NCBI GenBank assembly: GCA_017882935.1
Contig: JADGOP010000037.1
Span: 1-10,565 of the forward strand
From: Actinomycetota bacterium
GTDB taxonomy: Bacteria; Actinomycetota; Acidimicrobiia; Acidimicrobiales; Iamiaceae
Length of the DNA stretch: 10,565 bases
Reading direction: 5' to 3'
Below the pieces are notes generated by a model that saw only the letters and a list, made by a program, of their open reading frames with translations, was not told the origin of the DNA and ran no database searches. Below, in pieces: positions 4,377 through 10,565 of the stretch. The translations under genes and the position numbers were made by a program. The stretch's first letter is position 1; the number at the start of each line of letters is the position of its first letter.

Positions 4377-7051
4377 CCGACACGGCCCCCGCACGCGACG
4401 AGGTCAGCACCGTCACGGTCACCGTGAACGGCACGGCCATCGAGGCCGCCAAGGGCGAGCTCGTCATCGACGCGGCCGAGCGCAACGGCGTCTACATCCC
4501 GCGCTTCTGCTACCACCACCGCATGAAGCCGGTGGGCATGTGCCGCATGTGCCTGGTCGAGATCGACACCGGCCGCGGCCCGGCCCTGCAGCCCTCGTGC
4601 ATGATCGAGTGCACCGACGGCATGAGCGTCGAGACCGAGTCGCCGGTGTCGAAGAAGGCGCAGGACGGCGTCCTCGAGTTCCTGCTCGTGAACCACCCGC
4701 TCGACTGCCCGGTCTGCGACAAGGGCGGCGAGTGCCCCCTCCAGGACCAGACGATGTCGTACGGACCGGGCGAGAGCCGCTTCATCGAGGAGAAGCGCCA
4801 CCTCGAGAAGCCCATCCCGATCAGCCAGACGGTCTTCCTCGACCGTGAGCGCTGCATCCTCTGCGACCGCTGCACGCGGTTCGCCAAGGACGTGGCCGGC
4901 GACCCCTTCATCCACTTCCAGGACCGGGGCAACGACAGCCAGGTCAACACCTTCCCCGACCACCCCTTCGCCTCGTACTTCAGCGGCAACACCGTGCAGA
5001 TCTGCCCGGTGGGCGCGCTCACCGCCAAGCCCTTCCGCTTCAAGGCCCGCCCGTGGGACCTCGACCAGGTCGAGTCCACCTGCACGTCGTGCTCGGTGGG
5101 CTGCCGCGTGGTCATCGACTCCTCCCGCGACGAGGTCCTGCGCTACTCCGGCGTCGACTCCGACCCGGTCAACTGGTCGTGGCTGTGCGACAAGGGTCGC
5201 TTCGACTTCGAGTACGTCAACGACGACGGCCGGCTGACCGAGCCCCTGCTGCGCACCGACGCGGGCCAGGACCTGGCGCCCGCCAAGTGGTCCTACGCGC
5301 TCAAGACCGCCGCCACCGCCATCAAGGGCGGCCTCGACCGCTCCGGTCCGGCCGGCGTCGGCATCATCGGCGGTGCCCGCCTCGCCAACGAGGACGCCTA
5401 CGCCTGGGCCAAGCTCGCCAAGGGCGTCATCGGCACCGACAACGTCGACGCCCAGCTCGACGACGGCCTGCCCGCCGCCTTCGTGCTCGGCCTGCCCCGC
5501 GCCACCATCGACGAGGTGTGCGCCCCGGGCGGCACCGTGGTGGTCTACGCCCCCGACATCAAGGAAGAGCTGCCGGTGCTCTTCCTCCGGCTGCGCCACG
5601 CCGCCGTCGAGGACGGCGTGAAGATCATCGAGCTGGCTGCCACCGACACGGGGCTCACCCCGCTGGCCGACTCCTCGCTTCGGGTCCGCCCCGGCGAGGC
5701 CGCCGACGTGGTGGCCGCGCTCTTCGGCTCGGGCACCGCTCCCGAGGGCGTCGACCCCACCGCCTTCTTCCACGCCCGCACCCTGCTCGCCGGCGGCGCA
5801 CGGGTCACCGCCGTCATCGGGCGCCCGTCGCTCGCCGAGTCGGCCGACGTGGCGGTCGCCGCGGCGCACCGGCTGCTCGAGCTGGTCCCGTCGGTCACCT
5901 TCCTGCCCGCCCTGCGGCGCGCCAACGTGTTCGGGGCGCTCGACATGGGCCTCGCACCCGGCATCCTCCCCGGTCGCGTCACCCTCGACGAGGGCCGCGC
6001 CCACGTCGCCTCCGGGTGGTCGCTGGCCACCAAGGAGCTGCCCACCGAGACCGGGCTCGACACCCGCGGCATCCTCGAGGCGGCCGCCAACGGCAAGCTC
6101 GACACGCTGGTGCTGCTCGGCGCCGACCCGCTCGCCGACTTCCCCGACCGCGACCTCGCCGAGCGGGCCCTCACCGGGGTGCGCACGCTGATCGCCGTCG
6201 ACCTCTTCCTGAACGAGTCCAACCGCAAGGCCGACATCGTGCTGCCCGCGGCCGGCTACGCCACCACCGAGGGCACCACCACCAACCTCGAGGGTCGCGT
6301 CACCACCCTCGGGCAGAAGATCACCGCGCCGGGCACCGCCCGCGCCGACTGGATCATCGCCGCCGACCTCGCCGGCCACCTGGGCGGCGACCTCGGCGTC
6401 GAGTCCGTCGCCCAGCTCCAGGACGAGATCTCCCGCGTCGCGCCGTCGCATGCCGGCCTCGCCGCGGCGCTCGCCGACCCCGCCAACCGCGACGGCGTCG
6501 TCGTCCCGGTGCCCGCCGGCCCCCCGCAGCCCCCCGAGCACGCGGTCGAGGGCAACCCCGCCGACCCGTCCCACCGCGGCGCAGCCGAGGGTGCGCCCGC
6601 AGAGCCGGTGCTCCTCGCCGACGGCGAGGTCCCCGGTGAGCGCCTCGAGCACGAGCTCGGCCCCGACCCCGCGCCCGCCACGGTCACGCTGCCCGCACCC
6701 CCGTCGGTGGCCGCACCGGTCCGCGACGCGTATGCCCACCGGCTCGTCGTCACCCGCAAGCTCTACGACCACGGCACGCTCGTGCAGCACTCGCCGGCCA
6801 TCGCCGCCCTCGCGGCGCCGTCGTCGCCCCTGCGCCTCAACCCGGCCGACCTCGACCGCCTCGGCATCGCCTCCGGCGACCGGGTCCGCGTCACGTCCGA
6901 GCGCGGCTCGCTCGCGATCGACGTCGTCGCCGACAGCGGGGTGCCGAAGAACGTGGCTGCCCTGGTGCTCGACCAGGCGGGCGGCGCGGCGGGCCAGCTG
7001 CTCACCGCCGGCTCGCTGGTCACCGACATCCGTGTGGAGACCCAGTCATGA
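4373..7051 (+). CDS. nuoG: NADH-quinone oxidoreductase subunit G (NuoG)
   Basis: NuoG is the 75 kDa-type subunit carrying the electron wire from NuoF towards NuoI. In order the 892-residue product shows: a plant-type [2Fe-2S] domain with Cys46, Cys57, Cys60 and probably Cys76 (N1b); the His-Cys3 site His108-x3-Cys112-x2-Cys115-x5-Cys121 (N5); Cys161, Cys164, Cys167 and Cys211 (N4); Cys237-x2-Cys240-x3-Cys244-x27-Cys272 (N7, present in E. coli and Thermus but not in mitochondria); and a molybdopterin-oxidoreductase-like domain that in this family holds no molybdenum. Residues about 707-782 form a Pro/Ala/Glu-rich linker before a C-terminal barrel like the molybdopterin-dinucleotide-binding domain (about 783-892). 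The ATG at 4373 overlaps the nuoF stop and has GGAGGG at 4359-4364. The same frame is open far upstream inside nuoF, but that is a shadow. The stop overlaps nuoH as ATGA. Confidence 0.97.
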   Translation: MTDTAPARDEVSTVTVTVNGTAIEAAKGELVIDAAERNGVYIPRFCYHHRMKPVGMCRMCLVEIDTGRGPALQPSCMIECTDGMSVETESPVSKKAQDGVLEFLLVNHPLDCPVCDKGGECPLQDQTMSYGPGESRFIEEKRHLEKPIPISQTVFLDRERCILCDRCTRFAKDVAGDPFIHFQDRGNDSQVNTFPDHPFASYFSGNTVQICPVGALTAKPFRFKARPWDLDQVESTCTSCSVGCRVVIDSSRDEVLRYSGVDSDPVNWSWLCDKGRFDFEYVNDDGRLTEPLLRTDAGQDLAPAKWSYALKTAATAIKGGLDRSGPAGVGIIGGARLANEDAYAWAKLAKGVIGTDNVDAQLDDGLPAAFVLGLPRATIDEVCAPGGTVVVYAPDIKEELPVLFLRLRHAAVEDGVKIIELAATDTGLTPLADSSLRVRPGEAADVVAALFGSGTAPEGVDPTAFFHARTLLAGGARVTAVIGRPSLAESADVAVAAAHRLLELVPSVTFLPALRRANVFGALDMGLAPGILPGRVTLDEGRAHVASGWSLATKELPTETGLDTRGILEAAANGKLDTLVLLGADPLADFPDRDLAERALTGVRTLIAVDLFLNESNRKADIVLPAAGYATTEGTTTNLEGRVTTLGQKITAPGTARADWIIAADLAGHLGGDLGVESVAQLQDEISRVAPSHAGLAAALADPANRDGVVVPVPAGPPQPPEHAVEGNPADPSHRGAAEGAPAEPVLLADGEVPGERLEHELGPDPAPATVTLPAPPSVAAPVRDAYAHRLVVTRKLYDHGTLVQHSPAIAALAAPSSPLRLNPADLDRLGIASGDRVRVTSERGSLAIDVVADSGVPKNVAALVLDQAGGAAGQLLTAGSLVTDIRVETQS

Positions 7052-8253
7052 TCGTCGCCAACGACCCGCTGCTGAGCGGTCACATCGGCTTGGCCGTCGT
7101 CCTCATCGTGGCCCTCAAGGTGCTCATCACCTTCGCCGTGCTGCTCGTGGCCGTGATGATGATGATCTGGTTCGAGCGCAAGATCGTCTCCGACCTCCAG
7201 AACCGCATCGGCCCCAACCGCACCGGCCCCTTCGGCCTGCTCCAGTCCCTCGCCGACGGCATCAAGCTCTTCTTCAAGGAAGACCTCATCCCCGACGGCG
7301 CCGACCGCTGGGTGTTCAAGCTGGCGCCCTACCTGGCGCTGGTCCCGGCCTTCCTCACCTTCGCGGTGATCCCCGTGGGTGGCGACTTCTCCGCCAGCCA
7401 CGGCGGCACCATCTCGGTGTTCGGCCACCACACCTACATGCAGCTGGCCGACCCGCCCATCGGCGTGCTGTTCATCCTCGCCATGAGCTCCATCGCGGTC
7501 TACGGCGTCCTGCTCGCCGGCTGGGCGTCGGGCTCCAAGTACCCGCTGCTCGGCGCCGTGCGCGCCTCGGCGCAGATGGTGTCCTACGAGGCGGCGCTCG
7601 GCCTCTCGGTGGCCGCGGTGTTCCTCGTCACCGGCCAGCTCTCCACCAGCGGCATCGTCGCCAAGCAGGAGCCCTGGAAGTGGAACCTGTGGGTCACCGG
7701 TGTGGTGCCCTTCGTGATCTTCTTCATCGCCGGCCTCGCCGAGGCCAACCGGCCGCCGTTCGACCTGGTCGAGGCCGAGCAGGAGCTCACCGGTGGCTTC
7801 AACACCGAGTACAGCTCCATCCGCTTCGCCATGTTCTACCTGGCCGAGTTCATGAACGCCGTCACCCTGGCGGCCATCATCGTGACGCTGTTCCTCGGTG
7901 GCCCCAACGGCTGGTACCCCTCGCAGGGCCCCACCTGGCTGTACGGCATGATCTGGTTCCTGCTCAAGCTCCTGGTGCTGCTCTACGTGCTGGTCTGGAT
8001 CCGCGGCACGCTGCCCCGGCTCCGCTACGACCAGCTCATGGACCTCGGCTGGAAGCTGCTCATCCCGCTCTCGCTCGGGTGGCTGCTGCTGCTCGTCGCC
8101 GTGCGGGTGGGCAACGACCGGGGCTGGCACGTCTACTTCGTGATCCCGATCGCCGTGGTCGTCATGGCAGCGGTCTCCGGGCTCTTCGCCGGTGCCATGC
8201 GGCAGTCCCGCCGCACCCGCGAGCTCGGCGAGCTGGCCGAGGTGCTCGACTGA
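7048..8253 (+). CDS. nuoH: NADH-quinone oxidoreductase subunit H (NuoH)
   Basis: NuoH (ND1-type) is the membrane subunit that joins both arms and forms the mouth of the quinone tunnel. The 401-residue product has about eight or nine hydrophobic helices. It contains the conserved first loop WFERKIVSDLQNRIGPNRTG (41-60) with GLLQSLADGIKLFFKED (63-79), and the signature AEANRPPFDLVEAEQELTGG (231-250) followed by FNTEYSSIRFAMFYLAEF. The acidic residues of these loops (Glu43, Glu242, Glu244, Glu246) match the polar path proposed to link quinone chemistry to pumping. The last residues after about 384 are a short basic, then acidic, cytoplasmic tail. ATG at 7048 overlaps the nuoG stop as ATGA, with GGAGA at 7036-7040. 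The stop overlaps the ATG of an 18-codon frame (TGATG). Confidence 0.97.
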   Translation: MIVANDPLLSGHIGLAVVLIVALKVLITFAVLLVAVMMMIWFERKIVSDLQNRIGPNRTGPFGLLQSLADGIKLFFKEDLIPDGADRWVFKLAPYLALVPAFLTFAVIPVGGDFSASHGGTISVFGHHTYMQLADPPIGVLFILAMSSIAVYGVLLAGWASGSKYPLLGAVRASAQMVSYEAALGLSVAAVFLVTGQLSTSGIVAKQEPWKWNLWVTGVVPFVIFFIAGLAEANRPPFDLVEAEQELTGGFNTEYSSIRFAMFYLAEFMNAVTLAAIIVTLFLGGPNGWYPSQGPTWLYGMIWFLLKLLVLLYVLVWIRGTLPRLRYDQLMDLGWKLLIPLSLGWLLLLVAVRVGNDRGWHVYFVIPIAVVVMAAVSGLFAGAMRQSRRTRELGELAEVLD

Positions 8254-8309
8254 TGCACCCGCTCACCTCGCTCTCAACCGCCACGACCGCACGGGAGGTG
8301 CACGCCTGA
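8253..8309 (+). other. 18-codon frame bridging nuoH and nuoI
   Basis: ATG at 8253 shares a base with the nuoH stop (TGATG), and its TGA at 8307-8309 shares a base with the nuoI ATG (TGATG). The peptide would be MHPLTSLSTATTAREVHA, with no domain I recognise. The nuoI Shine-Dalgarno site lies within its last codons. It may be a spacer that happens to be open, or a relay that keeps nuoI translation coupled to nuoH. Confidence 0.22.
8293..8299 (+). promoter_or_regulatory. Shine-Dalgarno site for nuoI
   Basis: GGGAGGT ends 9 bases before the ATG at 8309 and fixes that start. The nuoI reading frame is open back to 8192, overlapping nuoH, but those codons match nuoH in its own frame and have no family similarity. 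Confidence 0.7.
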
Positions 8310-9036
8310 TGGGGTATCTCGGTGGCTTCCTGGTGTCGTTCAAGCAGCAGGGCAAGAAGCAACGCGTCACGACCTCGTACCCGGAGGAGAAGCGCCCGAA
8401 GCCGATGCGCATCCACGGCCGTCACGTCCTCAACCGGTACGAGGACGGCATGGAGAAGTGCATCGGCTGCGAGCTCTGCGCGGGCGTGTGCCCGGCCAAG
8501 TGCATCTACGTGCGCGGCCAGGACAACCCGCCTGAGGCGCCGGTCAGCCCCGGCGAGCGCTTCGGCTTCATCTACGAGATCAACTACCTCCGGTGCATCC
8601 ACTGCGACCTGTGCGTCGAGGCCTGCCCCACCGAGGCCATCACCGAGTCGAAGCTCTTCGAGTTCTCGTTCACCAACCGTGAGGACGCCATCTACACCCG
8701 GCGCGAGCTGCTGGTCGACGCCGAGACCGGCAAGCCCCAGCACCTCCCCTGGGAGGACTGGCGCGAGGGCGAGGACGACTGGACCTCGGCCTGGATGCGC
8801 GCCACGGCCCCGTCGGGCAACGCGGCCTACGAGGGCCGGGTGGCCTGGTCGGGCGAGCGCGGCTACGGCGTGCGCGCCCCCGAGGCCGGGCAGTCCGACG
8901 AGTCCGTCGAGGCGCCCTTCATGAGCCCGCCCATCGACAAGAAGGCGGCGAAGCGCATCTGGACGAACGCCAACCGCGCCCCGCGGGCCTGGGAGCCCGG
9001 CGACGGCGCGGCCGACACGGGATCGGGTGAGAGCTG

Positions 9037-9037
<1 letters not shown>
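8309..9037 (+). CDS. nuoI: NADH-quinone oxidoreductase subunit I (NuoI)
   Basis: NuoI (TYKY-type) carries clusters N6a and N6b, which pass electrons from NuoG to N2 in NuoB. The 242-residue product has two classic 8-iron ferredoxin motifs: Cys51, Cys54, Cys57, Cys61 (CIGCELCAGVCP) and Cys96, Cys99, Cys102, Cys106 (CIHCDLCVEACP). A further cysteine, Cys65, follows in PAKCIYVRG, a position often Cys in NuoI. The surrounding ERFGFIYEINYLRC and ITESKLFEFSFTNR are strongly family-like. The tail after about 130 is long and acidic, then basic near KKAAKR, as I recall for actinobacterial and acidimicrobial homologues. No membrane helix precedes the ferredoxin part; MGYLGGFLVSF is a short amphipathic start that may touch the membrane. 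The stop overlaps the nuoJ start (TGATG). Confidence 0.97.
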
Positions 9038-9650
<613 letters not shown>

Positions 9651-9654
<4 letters not shown>

Positions 9655-9968
9655 TCGTCGCCAGCCAGATCGCCCCCCAGTGGTACCTGGGCCTCGGCGC
9701 GGTGCTCTTCACCATCGGCGCCACCGGGCTGCTCATCCGCCGCAACCCCCTGATCATGTTCATGTGCGTCGAGCTCATGCTCAACGCCGTGAACCTCACG
9801 TTCGTGTCGTTCGCCCACAAGCTCAAGGACGTGGGTGGCCAGGTGAACGTCTTCTTCGTGCTGATCGTCGCCGCCGCCGAGGTCGTGGTGGGGCTGGCGA
9901 TCATCGTGTCCCTCCTGCGACGCCGTCCCGAGGCGACCGCCGACGACATCACCCTGCTCAAGGGTTAG
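9651..9968 (+). CDS. nuoK: NADH-quinone oxidoreductase subunit K (NuoK)
   Basis: NuoK (ND4L-type) is a three-helix membrane subunit related to MrpC and part of the proton path next to NuoJ and NuoN. The 105-residue product has the usual length. Glu41 in [12 protein letters not shown] and Glu77 in [12 protein letters not shown] are the two buried glutamates essential for pumping; their spacing of 36 equals that of E. coli Glu36 and Glu72. RRNPLIMFM precedes the second helix as expected. The product ends in a short charged tail ([10 protein letters not shown]). The GTG start overlaps the nuoJ stop. Unlike the other genes here, its TAG stop is followed by a true gap of 16 bases before nuoL. Confidence 0.97.
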
Positions 9969-9978
9969 GAAGAGAGAG
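9968..9978 (+). promoter_or_regulatory. Purine-rich ribosome site before nuoL
   Basis: GGAAGAGAGAG starts at the last base of the nuoK stop and ends 6 bases before the nuoL ATG at 9985. It is weaker than AGGAGG but well placed, and it is the only site here that must load ribosomes across an uncoupled gap. Confidence 0.5.
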
Positions 9979-9984
9979 CACCTG

Positions 9985-10565
9985 ATGTCACTTTCCCTCG
10001 TTGGTGCCGCCGTGCCCGAGCTCACCGCGCACGCGCCCCACATCCCCACGCTGGTCCACGCGGTGTGGTTCATCCCCGCGTTCCCGCTGCTGTCGTTGCT
10101 GGTGCTCATCGCCGTCGGCCGCCGCATCGGCGAGCCCTGGGCCGGCTGGATCGCCGTGGGCAGCATGGCCGGAGGCTTCATCGCCACCGTCGTCACCTGG
10201 GTCGGCCTGCGGCAGATGCACGGCGAGGAGCGCCAGGCCGTGCAACGTGGCTTCACGTGGCTCGCGGCCGGCGGCTTCCACGTCGACATGAGCTTCCTGG
10301 TCGACCCGCTCTCGCTCACCATGTCGTTGTTCGTCACCTTCATCGGCGGCCTGATCTTCCTGTACGCGATCGGCTACATGCACGGTGACCCGAACTACTC
10401 CAAGTTCTTCCTCTACCTGAGCTTCTTCGCCCTCTCCATGCTCGTGCTGGTGCTCGGCTCCAACATGCTCGTCACCTTCCTCGGGTGGGAGGGCGTGGGC
10501 GCGGCGTCGTACTTCCTCATCGGGTTCTGGTTCCAGGACGAGGCGAACTCGAGCGCCGCCAAGAA
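9985..10565 (+). CDS. nuoL: NADH-quinone oxidoreductase subunit L (NuoL), 5' part
   Basis: NuoL (ND5-type) is the distal antiporter-like membrane subunit that pumps one of the protons of complex I. The window holds the first 193 codons plus two bases of a protein usually over 600 residues; the frame runs off the right edge without a stop. The helices visible are at about 28-46, 53-73, 112-131 and 141-183. FLVDPLSLTMSLFV (104-117), YAIGYMHGDPNYSKFF (127-142) and FLGWEGVGAASYFLIGFW (165-182) are family hallmarks; Glu169 in GWEG corresponds to the essential Glu144 of E. coli NuoL. The soluble loop at about 75-100 is typical of high-GC relatives. ATG at 9985 is chosen because the purine-rich site precedes it and the nuoK stop lies just upstream. 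nuoM and nuoN would be expected next. Confidence 0.95.
   Translation, partial: MSLSLVGAAVPELTAHAPHIPTLVHAVWFIPAFPLLSLLVLIAVGRRIGEPWAGWIAVGSMAGGFIATVVTWVGLRQMHGEERQAVQRGFTWLAAGGFHVDMSFLVDPLSLTMSLFVTFIGGLIFLYAIGYMHGDPNYSKFFLYLSFFALSMLVLVLGSNMLVTFLGWEGVGAASYFLIGFWFQDEANSSAAK

Noticed and set aside
2784..4394. Long minus-strand open frame opposite nuoE-nuoF
   Set aside because: Repetitive Gly/Ala/Val/Arg composition, no family motif, and full overlap with well-supported genes.
4328..6790. 820-codon minus-strand open frame opposite nuoG
   Set aside because: Despite its size it is Gly/Val/Glu/Asp-rich without any recognisable fold and exactly shadows nuoG.
6763..8130. 455-codon minus-strand open frame opposite nuoH
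   Set aside because: Its His/Gln/Glu-rich content is the reverse complement of membrane-protein codons; no ribosome site or family motif.

Overview
The window is mostly one operon on the + strand encoding the proton-pumping NADH:quinone oxidoreductase (respiratory complex I, Nuo). From about base 363 to the right edge the order is nuoC (3' part), nuoD, nuoE, nuoF, nuoG, nuoH, nuoI, nuoJ, nuoK and nuoL (5' part), with no gene on the opposite strand. The DNA is very GC-rich with G or C at almost every third codon position, starts are often GTG, and nuoC and nuoD are separate genes. Together with the NuoF, NuoI and NuoC sequence style, this suggests a high-GC actinobacterium, probably of the Acidimicrobiia. 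That placement is an inference from remembered family sequences, not a search.

The left end is different. Bases 2 to about 204 encode the end of the central domain of a MurE-like Mur ligase. About 180 to 374 encode the C-terminal winged-helix part of a Crp/Fnr-type regulator with much lower third-position GC. NuoC begins only at about 363. At both joins the sequence on either side can be read as either partner over a short stretch, and nuoB and the start of nuoC are absent where they would be expected. The simplest reading is a chimeric assembly (two false joins at short shared sequences), not a new fusion gene. The open frame 201..806 therefore looks like an HTH-NuoC fusion but should not be trusted as one.

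The rest is a coherent enzyme. NuoE, NuoF and NuoG form the NADH-oxidising arm, NuoC, NuoD and NuoI link it to the quinone site, and NuoH, NuoJ, NuoK and NuoL are membrane subunits for quinone access and proton pumping. All expected Fe-S ligands are visible, including the extra N7 cluster in NuoG. The genes are packed tightly: nearly every stop overlaps the next start as ATGA, GTGA or TGATG. Three of the apparent gaps (nuoC/nuoD, nuoD/nuoE, nuoH/nuoI) are filled by very short frames that overlap the flanking genes at both ends. The best of these is a 44-codon frame after nuoD.

I saw no tRNA, rRNA, CRISPR array, insertion sequence, promoter or convincing terminator. I found no undescribed multi-gene system. 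The points most worth a second look are the chimeric left end and the chain of tiny coupled frames.
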